Of a DNA stretch of 5,264 nucleotides, positions 1 through 5,264 are shown piece after piece. The first letter of the stretch is position 1; every line of letters starts with the position of its first letter. The notes under the pieces are model-generated. The model saw only the letters and a list, made by a program, of their open reading frames with translations. It had not been told where the DNA came from and ran no database searches. The position numbers and the translations under genes are program-made. The DNA is taken from positions 1 to 5,264 of the forward strand of contig RDXT01000359.1 of assembly GCA_004292985.1 (NCBI GenBank). The letters run 5' to 3'. Source of the DNA: Bacteroidota bacterium (GTDB lineage Bacteria; Bacteroidota; Bacteroidia; J057).

Positions 1-1137
1 GCCGCCGTGTCCTGCCCCTTCGGCCTGGTCGTTGTAGCGGGTCCAGAGCGGGTGGTCGTATTTGTCGAGCCAGGATTTGGCAGGTTCCCACACGTCCGAT
101 TCTTTGCTTTTGCCTTCGACGTAGATGGATTTGTTCACATCCATCCAGATGCCGTTTACGCCCTGCACCCGGAAGCCGAGCGAGTAGGGGCGGGGGCTGT
201 TGGTGTCGTGTGATACGATGATCGTTTCGCCATTGGAGGTGCGGATGAGGGTCGTAACGATGTCGCCGAGTTTAAACTCCGTTTTGGCGTTGGGGTGGTT
301 GACACCGCCTTTGTCCACGATATACTTATGCAGGCCGCGCGATTTGGTTGCCATCGAGCTGAGGCCCACGAAGCGGTTACCCCGGTTGATATTGATCATC
401 GAAGCCACGGGGCCGATGCCGTGGGTCGGGTAGAGGTCGCCGTTGCGATAGACAGCGTGGTTGGTGCGCCAGCGGGCTTCGGAAGAACCTTTTGGGCCAA
501 ATTCCACCCCTTCGCCATTGGCACCATTGTTAAACTTCACGCCGCGCAGGTCGTGCTGGTAGCCGCATTCGAGGTGGAGCAGTTCGCCAAATACGCCGAA
601 ACGCACCATATTGAGCACCGCCATCACATCGCGGCGATAGCACACGTTTTCGAGGATCATACAGGGGATGCCTGTTTCTTCGGAGGTATTGACGAGGTCC
701 CAGCACTCTTCGAGGGTAACGGCGGCGGGAACTTCGACCCCTGCATAGACCCCGGCTTTCATCGCGGCCACGGCCATGGGCGTATGCCATTCCCAGGGAG
801 TAGCGATGATCACCGCATCGAGGTCGTCGCGCTGGAGCATGCGGCGGAAGTCTTCTTCGCCCTGCGTATAGGCTACGGCTTCGGGTTTGCCGGCAGCTTT
901 GAGCATTTTTTGCGACTCGGCGATGGCAGCGGGATCTGTGTCGCAGATCGCAGGCACCACAATGTCGGTCCGCTGAAGGGCCAGTTCGAGGTGGCTGCGG
1001 CCCCGGAGGCCTGTGCCGATAAAGCCCAGACGCACTTTTTTATCTTCCATGCCAAAAAGAAAGCCGGGAGATGCTGCGAAGGCCAGGCCTGCACCTGCAG
1101 CGGCGCTGGTTTTGAGAAAGTCTCTGCGGGTAGTCAT
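1..1137 (-). CDS. Tat-exported Gfo/Idh/MocA-fold glycosidase, GH109-like (C-terminus cut by window edge)
   Basis: The reading frame runs without a stop from the ATG at 1137 to base 1, giving 379 codons of a family usually about 440-470 residues long. Seen: a twin-arginine signal at residues 4-9 (RRDFLK) followed by an Ala/Gly-rich hydrophobic stretch to about residue 28; a Rossmann NAD(P)-binding loop GFIGTGLRG at 38-46; then ENVCY (E163), CGYQHD (Y193, H195), YPTHGIGP (Y236, H239), SPRPYS (Y318) and GAGHGG at the cut end. These match, in order and spacing, the residues known for GH109 alpha-N-acetylgalactosaminidases (E149, Y179, H181, Y225, H228, Y307 in the Elizabethkingia enzyme, from memory). 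GH109 enzymes hydrolyse GalNAc glycosides by an NAD+-dependent redox-elimination mechanism; Tat export fits, because the protein would fold around its cofactor before leaving the cytoplasm. No Shine-Dalgarno is seen; an A-rich run precedes the ATG. The family is well supported, but the exact sugar is inferred: related Gfo/Idh/MocA proteins act on other sugars. Confidence 0.9.
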   Translation of the reverse strand, partial: MTTRRDFLKTSAAAGAGLAFAASPGFLFGMEDKKVRLGFIGTGLRGRSHLELALQRTDIVVPAICDTDPAAIAESQKMLKAAGKPEAVAYTQGEEDFRRMLQRDDLDAVIIATPWEWHTPMAVAAMKAGVYAGVEVPAAVTLEECWDLVNTSEETGIPCMILENVCYRRDVMAVLNMVRFGVFGELLHLECGYQHDLRGVKFNNGANGEGVEFGPKGSSEARWRTNHAVYRNGDLYPTHGIGPVASMININRGNRFVGLSSMATKSRGLHKYIVDKGGVNHPNAKTEFKLGDIVTTLIRTSNGETIIVSHDTNSPRPYSLGFRVQGVNGIWMDVNKSIYVEGKSKESDVWEPAKSWLDKYDHPLWTRYNDQAEGAGHGG

Positions 1138-1227
1138 GTTTTTTAGTACGATAATAGGTACATGCAAGATAGGGGCTTTTGCCATATCTGTATAAAAAAA
1201 GCAAGATCAGCCATCTTTAATGATTTC

Positions 1228-1237
1228 ATAACGTTAT
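1228..1237. repeat. 10-bp perfect palindrome, possible operator
   Basis: ATAACGTTAT is a perfect inverted repeat with no spacer, ending 4 bp before the -33 TTTG of the plus-strand promoter. Pairing outside the core is only partial. Its position in a divergent promoter region would suit a dimeric transcription factor, but a 10-bp AT-rich palindrome can arise by chance and no regulator gene is adjacent. Confidence 0.3.
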
Positions 1238-1241
1238 AAGA

Positions 1242-1272
1242 TTTGGACTTCCTGCCAAAAGTTTTACATTTG
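1242..1272 (+). promoter_or_regulatory. Bacteroidota-type promoter for the small secreted protein
   Basis: TTTG at 1242-1245 and TACATTTG at 1265-1272 match the Bacteroidota primary sigma factor consensus (TTTG near -33, TAnnTTTG near -7) with a 19-bp spacer, which is the usual distance. Transcription would start a few bases after 1272, leaving only a short leader before the ATG at 1291 and no room for a classical Shine-Dalgarno. Confidence 0.75.
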
Positions 1273-1290
1273 TTATAGGTATTCCAGACT

Positions 1291-1686
1291 ATGACCCGAA
1301 CGCTACTGTCTCTGATATTTGTTCTTTCTGTCTCTCTCTCTGCCCAGGCGCAGGTGCCTTTGATGAATTATTTTAACATCATCCCGAATGGCGCAGATGT
1401 GTTACTGGAGTGGGAGTTGCAGGCAGAAGACAACATTACGGAATTTCGCATATTCCGGCGCTTTAACGATGAGCAGACCCTCACGCATGTGAGTACGCTT
1501 ACGCTCAATGGTACGCGCAAATATTCCTACCTCGACGATAATATTTTCAAGACCGAAGGCCGCATTCTCCACTATGAGCTTCAGGTGGTTGCGGATGGGA
1601 AAACGTATCGTTTTACGCGCAGTCTTTCGCACAACCCTACTTCGGTGCAGCGCACCTGGGGGAGCATCAAGGCGATGTTCCGCTGA
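1291..1686 (+). CDS. Small secreted protein with one fibronectin-III-like domain, function unknown
   Basis: The protein has 131 residues. Residues 1-20 form a clear Sec signal peptide: a positive start (MTRT), a hydrophobic core and an AQA|Q cleavage site. There is no lipobox cysteine, and no cysteine at all in the mature part. Residues 35-112 show the alternating hydrophobic pattern of a single Ig/fibronectin-III-like beta-sandwich, with a tryptophan in the B-strand position (LLEWEL, W41), a strand EFRIFRRF (51-58) and a late YELQVV strand (95-100). A basic-aromatic tail ends in TWGSIKAMFR (122-131). No catalytic motif is visible, and it is too short to carry a standard C-terminal secretion domain. 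The start is fixed by the signal peptide and by the promoter just upstream. It stands alone on its strand, divergent from the GH109-like gene and convergent with the LOG gene. An adhesive or protein-binding envelope role is inference only; I do not recognise a named family. Confidence 0.85.
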   Translation: MTRTLLSLIFVLSVSLSAQAQVPLMNYFNIIPNGADVLLEWELQAEDNITEFRIFRRFNDEQTLTHVSTLTLNGTRKYSYLDDNIFKTEGRILHYELQVVADGKTYRFTRSLSHNPTSVQRTWGSIKAMFR

Positions 1687-1688
1687 TC

Positions 1689-2270
1689 TCAGACCTGATC
1701 GCTGTGCATGAGCTGCGGCTCGGAACTGCCTTTCCAGGCCTGCATTTTGCGGAGTAAGCGCTCCGGATCCGAATCTGTCAATACACGCGCACGCGTAGCC
1801 GCAGGCAGAAAACCTTTGGCGGCGATCTCATCGAAAAAGGTGATCAGCGGCTGATAAAAACCGTCTATATCCAGTAAGCCAACGGGGTGATTGTGCAGGC
1901 CCAGCTGTGCCCATGTGAGAATTTCGCACAGTTCATCCATCGTACCCACACCACCCGGCAGGGCCATAAAACCCTCGGCGCGGTCGGCCATCAGTTGCTT
2001 GCGCTCGTGCATGGTTTTCACTACCAGCAGTTCCTGCACATCCTTATGGCCGACTTCCATCCGATTGAGAAACTCCGGAATGACTCCCACCACATAGCCG
2101 CCTGCTGCCAGCGCTGCATCGGCCACGACGCCCATCAGGCCCCGGCTGCCTCCGCCATAAATCAGCTCGATTTGTTCGGTGGCCAGCAATTTGCCCGTAG
2201 CCTGGGCTGCTTCTGCATATACAGGAGAATGACCCTTGCTGTGGCCGCAAAAAATGCACACGGATTTCAT
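1689..2270 (-). CDS. LOG-family nucleoside 5'-monophosphate phosphoribohydrolase (TIGR00730 type)
   Basis: The 193-residue protein has the full length and order of the LOG family, often misannotated as lysine decarboxylase. Seen: N-terminal VCIFCG (4-9); the nucleotide-binding loop GGGSRGLMG (39-47); MHERK (87-91), containing the conserved arginine R90; and PGGVGTMDE (105-113), ending in the catalytic glutamate E113. The family cleaves the N-glycosidic bond of nucleotides such as AMP or cytokinin riboside 5'-monophosphates, releasing base and ribose 5-phosphate in the cytoplasm. In non-plant-associated bacteria the physiological substrate is usually unknown, probably purine nucleotide turnover. 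It is the last gene of the minus-strand unit: its ATG shares one base with the stop of the epimerase gene (TGATG), indicating translational coupling. The C-terminal tail after about residue 180 is polar and probably disordered. Family assignment is firm; the substrate is not. Confidence 0.95.
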   Translation of the reverse strand: MKSVCIFCGHSKGHSPVYAEAAQATGKLLATEQIELIYGGGSRGLMGVVADAALAAGGYVVGVIPEFLNRMEVGHKDVQELLVVKTMHERKQLMADRAEGFMALPGGVGTMDELCEILTWAQLGLHNHPVGLLDIDGFYQPLITFFDEIAAKGFLPAATRARVLTDSDPERLLRKMQAWKGSSEPQLMHSDQV

Positions 2271-3145
2271 CAGGAAAAAAGCGTTATGTCAAAGTGATAG
2301 GAGGAATTCTGGCCGGAACCGAGCAAAGCGATTCCTTCTTTTTGCATCAGGTCGCCGCTGGCCGATACGGAGTCCGCAAGGCCCTGCCAGGGTTCGATAC
2401 AGACAAAGGGGGCACCGGGTTTGGCCCAGATGCCGAGAAAAGGACCCAGCCCATCGATACCGACCCTCAGCACAGGGGAATCGGTTTTTCGCGAAACGAT
2501 GTCCACCCACCTCGAAGCCAGGTACTTGAATACCAGTGCATCCCGGTCAAAGAGGGCAGGGGTGAGGGCGATGCGGTTTTGATGGTCGAGGAAGGGTTCT
2601 ATTTCCCCGCTGAACAGACCGCCCTGAAGCAGGTGAATGGAAGCCGTTTCAGCCTGTTCGAACACCAGTTCGTAGTCTTCGATGCTTTCGCCTTCATGGA
2701 GCGGGCACATAAAGCCGGGGTGTGCGCCGATGGAGTAGGGGAGGTCTTCGGCCCCGGTGTTTTCGATTTCATAGCCCACACGCACCCGCTGCCCTTCGAG
2801 GTGGTAGCTGATCAGCAGGCGGAAGGGAAAGGGATATTTAGCGAGGCTTTCGTCGTCTTCGAGCAGTTCCAGTACCAGGCTGCCGCTGCCCGATTCCACG
2901 AGGTGAAATACCTTGTCGCGGGCGAAACCGTGCTGGCTCATGGCGTATTTCTGGCCCTTCCAGGTGTAGGCATCATTGCGCAGGCGGCCTACGATGGGAA
3001 AAAGCACAGGCGCATGGCGGCTCCAAAAGGCCGGATCGGCATTCCAGAGGTACTCCGTTTGCGTGTTTTTGCCAAAGAGACGGGTCATTTCTGCACCCTG
3101 GGCTTTTATTTCAAGGCGGATAAATTCATTTTCGAGAACAAACAT
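2270..3145 (-). CDS. Aldose 1-epimerase family protein, LacX-like
   Basis: The 291-residue protein has the galactose mutarotase beta-supersandwich pattern of the LacX/YeaD-like branch rather than classical GalM, which is nearer 340-380 residues. Seen: NEFIRLEIKAQGAEMTRL near the N-terminus; VLFPIVGRLRN (47-57); QHGFARD with H72; IGAHPGF with H142, the likely acid; and CIEPWQG with E251, the likely general base. The family interconverts alpha and beta anomers of free sugars or sugar derivatives. No signal peptide is present, so it should act in the cytoplasm. It begins 6 bp after the protease stop and its stop overlaps the LOG start, so it is the middle gene of a three-gene unit. No Shine-Dalgarno is seen before the ATG at 3145. 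Which sugar it acts on cannot be told from the sequence. Confidence 0.93.
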   Translation of the reverse strand: MFVLENEFIRLEIKAQGAEMTRLFGKNTQTEYLWNADPAFWSRHAPVLFPIVGRLRNDAYTWKGQKYAMSQHGFARDKVFHLVESGSGSLVLELLEDDESLAKYPFPFRLLISYHLEGQRVRVGYEIENTGAEDLPYSIGAHPGFMCPLHEGESIEDYELVFEQAETASIHLLQGGLFSGEIEPFLDHQNRIALTPALFDRDALVFKYLASRWVDIVSRKTDSPVLRVGIDGLGPFLGIWAKPGAPFVCIEPWQGLADSVSASGDLMQKEGIALLGSGQNSSYHFDITLFS

Positions 3146-3151
3146 ATAGGC

Positions 3152-4372
3152 TTATAAATCTTCGGTAAGGGGGAAAGAAAACTTAAATACGGCACCGTTT
3201 CGCCGCACTTTCACGAGGGCGTTCCGACCGATGCGCTTACTTAGCTGCGTATAGATATCTTCAATAGTCAGGCCAATAACGGGGCTTCCATTCACAGAAA
3301 TCAGTTCATCATTCACTTTCAGGCCCGCGTATTCTGCCGGAGAGCCGGGCCGCACATAGGTAACCAGGTACACATCATAGGCCAGGCCCGAAGCGACGAC
3401 CTCGATTCCGCTGACGTTGTATTCAAATTTACTTTTAAATTCGCTGTTTTTCCGGAGAAATATCTGCTCATTTCCGTAGTCAAAAATAATCCGGAACCGT
3501 GAAATAACCTCCGCTCCGATGTTGCCATACCATACCGCCGAGTCCGATTCGGGCAGGTTCAGCGACCCCGGTTCAGGGTACCCCGTAATCACGTCTTCAA
3601 AGATAAAATCTCCCAGCTGAAAGGTTTTGACACGGGCCATTTTTCCATACACATTTCCGCTAAGTCCCTGACCCAGAAAGGCTTCAATGGCTTTTTCCGG
3701 AACCGGCAGGCGCTCGTCGAACAAGGAAATGGCCATGCTGGCGCCCGTATCTATCAGCCATTCGGACTTGATATGCTCCCCCCGGAAGTCCGTCATCTCG
3801 GCGGTAACGTAGGGCTTGGAGCGGTTGAGTCCGATGGGTAAGCGCGACCATCTGCCCAGAAGCTTAAACTCAAAGGGGTTGTACAACTGAATATACTTCT
3901 GCTGGTAGTTCAGCTCGACGATAAACTGGTTAAAAATTTCATATCCGATGATGCCATACACGGGTTTGCCGAACATCCCCGAATAGGAAATGATTCCTTC
4001 CGGCAGGACCAGCAGGTTGATGCCTCTGCCCTCGACACCCGGAAGTGCAATAGACACATTGCGCGCCATGGCTGCCTCGATGGCGTTGCCGTCTCCGAGG
4101 CCCCGCACCAGCACCTTGCGCACGGAGTCCAGTGCCAGAAAAGGCGAGATCACCGGCTCGACCAGAATCGTCGTTTTTACCCCCGTGTCGAGGATAAAAT
4201 TCATCTCAAAGGAACCATTTATCCGCAGCGGAATCAGAATGATATTGTTCTGAATCTCCACCGGGATCCGCACAGACCTCGCGCCTCCGATCAGCGTGAA
4301 GCCTGTAGGCTCAGCCCAGGCCGCCGACCATCCGGAGAGGAGGATAAGTATGGGTAACAGATTTCGTATCAA
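3152..4372 (-). CDS. Secreted tandem retropepsin-like aspartic protease with C-terminal PDZ domain (TTG start)
   Basis: The protein has 406 residues. Residues 1-20 are a Sec signal peptide (hydrophobic LLPILILLSG, cleavage near AWA|E) with no lipobox. Two retropepsin-like halves follow. The first has FILDTGVKT (D62) and a closing GIIGYEIF (140-147); the second has WLIDTGASM (D208) and GNIGAEVI (283-290). Each half thus carries a DTG and the later hydrophobic-G motif, so one chain could form the two-aspartate active site that viral retropepsins build as homodimers. Residues about 322-402 form a PDZ domain (RPGSPAEYAG at 341-350, then LKVNDELISVNG), probably for substrate or partner binding. 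It should act in the periplasm or at the cell surface. The start is TTG: the first downstream in-frame ATG is codon 57 and would remove the signal peptide, and an ATG near 4416 is out of frame. It is the promoter-proximal gene of the protease-epimerase-LOG unit. Proteolytic activity is inferred; substrates are unknown. Confidence 0.92.
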   Translation of the reverse strand: MIRNLLPILILLSGWSAAWAEPTGFTLIGGARSVRIPVEIQNNIILIPLRINGSFEMNFILDTGVKTTILVEPVISPFLALDSVRKVLVRGLGDGNAIEAAMARNVSIALPGVEGRGINLLVLPEGIISYSGMFGKPVYGIIGYEIFNQFIVELNYQQKYIQLYNPFEFKLLGRWSRLPIGLNRSKPYVTAEMTDFRGEHIKSEWLIDTGASMAISLFDERLPVPEKAIEAFLGQGLSGNVYGKMARVKTFQLGDFIFEDVITGYPEPGSLNLPESDSAVWYGNIGAEVISRFRIIFDYGNEQIFLRKNSEFKSKFEYNVSGIEVVASGLAYDVYLVTYVRPGSPAEYAGLKVNDELISVNGSPVIGLTIEDIYTQLSKRIGRNALVKVRRNGAVFKFSFPLTEDL

Positions 4373-4409
4373 GGTAATATAGGTGAGGTGGTAAGGAGCT
4401 TTCGCCTTT

Positions 4410-4417
4410 CAAACATA
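4410..4417 (-). promoter_or_regulatory. -7 element for the protease-epimerase-LOG operon
   Basis: On the minus strand this reads TATGTTTG, an exact match to TAnnTTTG. It lies 38 bp upstream of the TTG start. The -33 position (about 4437-4440, reading TGCG) does not match TTTG, so the promoter may be weak or activator-dependent. The element contains an ATG (4414-4416) that opens a 15-codon frame running out of phase with the protease. If the promoter is real, that ATG lies at or upstream of the transcript start, which favours the TTG as start codon. Confidence 0.55.
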
Positions 4418-4421
4418 CTGA

Positions 4422-4449
4422 AAAAACAGGGATTGCCGCATCTGTTTTT
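4422..4449. repeat. 8-bp inverted repeat in the divergent promoter region
   Basis: AAAAACAG (4422-4429) and CTGTTTTT (4442-4449) are perfect reverse complements separated by 12 bp. The repeat covers the expected -33 zone of the minus-strand promoter and lies upstream of the uxaA start. That placement would suit an operator controlling one or both genes. The arms are A/T-rich, so chance is possible, and no regulator gene lies in the window. Confidence 0.35.
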
Positions 4450-4476
4450 CCCTTCAATGTTTTTGGTGAAAATCGC

Positions 4477-4484
4477 TACCTTCG
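4477..4484 (+). promoter_or_regulatory. Candidate -7 element for uxaA
   Basis: TACCTTCG differs from TAnnTTTG by one base and lies 18 bp before the uxaA ATG, a spacing similar to that at the promoter before 1291. No TTTG is found at the right -33 distance; the TTTG at 4462-4465 is too close. Sugar-acid catabolic promoters are often activator-dependent, which could explain a poor -33, but this is inference. Confidence 0.35.
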
Positions 4485-4502
4485 TCCGAAACTCTGGTGC
4501 AC

Positions 4503-5264
4503 ATGCCTCAATCTGTTCTGAAAGTACACCCTGCCGACAATGTGCTTGTAGCCCTGCGTACCCTCGAAGCGGGCGAACAGGTGCAGTACGAAGATGCGCT
4601 TTATACCCTGGAAAGCCGCGTGGAGGCCAAACATAAATTCGCGACGGAGCCTTTGTCTCCCGGCGATATCGTGCGGATGTATGGCGTAAGGGTAGGCCGC
4701 GCTGTTTCTCCCATTGCCCGGGGAGGCCTGATTTCGACGCTGAATGTCCGCCACGATGCGGAGCCATACCAACTGGGCGAGCGCCGTACCAGCTGGGCCA
4801 AACCCGATGTAAGCCGCTGGGAATCAGCCACATTTGACGGCTACCACCGCAGCGACGGACAGGTCGGTACTGCCAATTACTGGCTGATGGTGCCGCTGGT
4901 GTTTTGCGAAAACCGCAACATCAAGGTGCTGCGCGAAGCCCTTCTGGAGCCGCTGGGTTATGCCACCGAGCGCAGCTTCCGCCCCGACATCAGCGAGCTG
5001 ATCCGCCTGCACCAGGCTGGGGCGCCTGCCGAGCAGATTCTTACAACTCCGCTGCATAGCCACGCCGAGACTGCCCGCGCAAGACGCGTATTTCCCAACG
5101 TGGACGGCATCCGTTTCCTCCTTCATGAAGGTGGTTGCGGTGGCACGCGCCAGGACTCCGATGCCCTGCTGCGCCTGCTGGCAGGCTATGTCGCACACCC
5201 CAATGTGGCCGGTGCGACCATCCTCAGCCTCGGCTGCCAGCATGCGCAGGTGAAACTCTTCGAG
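4503..5264 (+). CDS. uxaA: Altronate dehydratase, N-terminal 254 residues (cut by window edge)
   Basis: The open frame from the ATG at 4503 to the last base encodes the first half of a long-form UxaA, a family usually about 500-550 residues. Residues 1-85 are the SAF domain: KVHPADNV (7-14), KHKFA (43-47) and YGVRVGRA (60-67). A linker leads to the dehydratase domain, beginning FDGYHRSDGQVGTANYWL (111-128), then VFCENRN (133-139), LLHEGGCGGTRQD (206-218) and LGCQHAQV (243-250). UxaA converts D-altronate to 2-keto-3-deoxy-D-gluconate with a divalent metal (iron or manganese reported), a cytoplasmic step of the isomerase pathway for D-galacturonate from pectin. Other members of the UxaA/GarD superfamily dehydrate galactarate or sulfolactate, but the two-domain layout and linker fit altronate best. 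The start is supported by immediate homology to the SAF domain and a -7-like element 18 bp upstream. It reads away from the protease operon; partner genes such as uxaB, uxaC or a KDG kinase may follow outside the window. Confidence 0.9.
   Translation, partial: MPQSVLKVHPADNVLVALRTLEAGEQVQYEDALYTLESRVEAKHKFATEPLSPGDIVRMYGVRVGRAVSPIARGGLISTLNVRHDAEPYQLGERRTSWAKPDVSRWESATFDGYHRSDGQVGTANYWLMVPLVFCENRNIKVLREALLEPLGYATERSFRPDISELIRLHQAGAPAEQILTTPLHSHAETARARRVFPNVDGIRFLLHEGGCGGTRQDSDALLRLLAGYVAHPNVAGATILSLGCQHAQVKLFE

Larger units (their letters stand above)
1138..1290. promoter_or_regulatory. Divergent intergenic control region
   Basis: This 153-bp AT-richer stretch separates the start of the minus-strand GH109-like gene from the start of the plus-strand secreted protein. 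It holds a strong Bacteroidota-type promoter for the plus-strand gene and a 10-bp palindrome. On the minus strand I see no exact TAnnTTTG; the nearest candidate is TATCTTGC (1167-1174), with two mismatches and no -33 partner, so the GH109 promoter is unresolved. The 7-mer GCAAGAT occurs twice (1164-1170 and 1201-1207). A short hairpin-like AAGAT/ATCTT pair lies at 1203-1217. Confidence 0.6.
4373..4502. promoter_or_regulatory. Divergent intergenic control region between protease operon and uxaA
   Basis: This 130-bp region separates two divergent starts. It contains an exact minus-strand -7 element, a one-mismatch plus-strand -7 candidate and an 8-bp inverted repeat between them. I see no terminator, riboswitch or small RNA signature. 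Confidence 0.6.

Noticed and set aside
295..1146. Long plus-strand open frame of 283 codons
   Set aside because: It is exactly antisense to the GH109-like gene, rich in His/Ala/Phe as expected for a complement frame, and has no recognisable motif. The minus-strand frame has clear family motifs.
1201..1217. Short hairpin AAGAT-CAGCC-ATCTT as a terminator
   Set aside because: The stem is only 5 bp and A/T-rich, there is no proper T run after it, and it lies between two divergent starts where no terminator is needed.
1887..2297. Plus-strand open frame of 136 codons
   Set aside because: It is antisense to the LOG gene, has no motif, and has a His/Gln-rich composition typical of a shadow frame.
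2294..3157. Long plus-strand open frame of 287 codons
   Set aside because: It is the antisense shadow of the aldose epimerase gene, whose catalytic motifs are intact on the minus strand.
4369..4833. Minus-strand open frame of 154 codons upstream of the protease gene
   Set aside because: It mostly overlaps uxaA in antisense, has low-complexity Arg/Pro/Gly composition, and spans the divergent promoter region. Only its last 15 codons, from the internal ATG, are mentioned as a possible leader.
4824..5243. Minus-strand open frame of 139 codons
   Set aside because: It is antisense to the UxaA dehydratase domain, whose plus-strand motifs are well conserved.
1..5264. A new defence system, mobile element or biosynthetic cluster
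   Set aside because: I looked for repeats, transposase or integrase motifs, nuclease or helicase motifs and clusters of unknown genes. All but one gene belong to recognised metabolic or protease families, so nothing supports such a claim.

Overview
The window looks like an ordinary chromosomal segment of a moderately GC-rich member of the Bacteroidota; I would guess a Saprospiria- or Cytophagia-like environmental lineage. The evidence is: an exact Bacteroidota-type -7 promoter element (TAnnTTTG) twice, once with a matching -33 TTTG; start codons without a Shine-Dalgarno sequence; and gene families typical of the phylum, namely a Tat-exported GH109-type oxidoreductase-fold glycosidase, a secreted tandem retropepsin with a PDZ domain, a LacX-type aldose epimerase and a long-form UxaA. 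Species-level assignment is not possible from the sequence alone.

Layout. (1) 1-1137, minus: 379 N-terminal residues of a Tat-exported GH109-like protein; the C-terminus lies beyond the left edge. (2) 1138-1290: divergent intergenic region with a good promoter for the plus-strand gene and a 10-bp palindrome. (3) 1291-1686, plus: a small secreted protein with one fibronectin-III-like domain. (4) 1689-4372, minus: a tightly packed three-gene unit, transcribed in the order secreted aspartic protease-PDZ, aldose 1-epimerase family protein, LOG-family phosphoribohydrolase. The gaps are 6 bp and a TGATG stop/start overlap. (5) 4373-4502: a second divergent intergenic region with a -7 element for the protease operon, a weaker candidate for the plus-strand gene and an 8-bp inverted repeat. 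(6) 4503-5264, plus: the first 254 codons of an altronate dehydratase (uxaA), running off the right edge.

How the genes work together. Three of the six genes concern carbohydrates: GH109 (release of GalNAc-type sugars outside the cytoplasm), the epimerase (anomer interconversion) and UxaA (galacturonate catabolism). They sit in three different transcription units, so this is not a polysaccharide utilisation locus in the strict sense: no SusC/SusD pair is visible. The protease, epimerase and LOG genes have no obvious shared pathway and are probably co-transcribed housekeeping functions.

I found no CRISPR array, tRNA, rRNA, insertion sequence, prophage or defence system, and no convincing undescribed system. 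The items most worth following up are the small secreted protein, the TTG-initiated tandem protease and the two divergent control regions.
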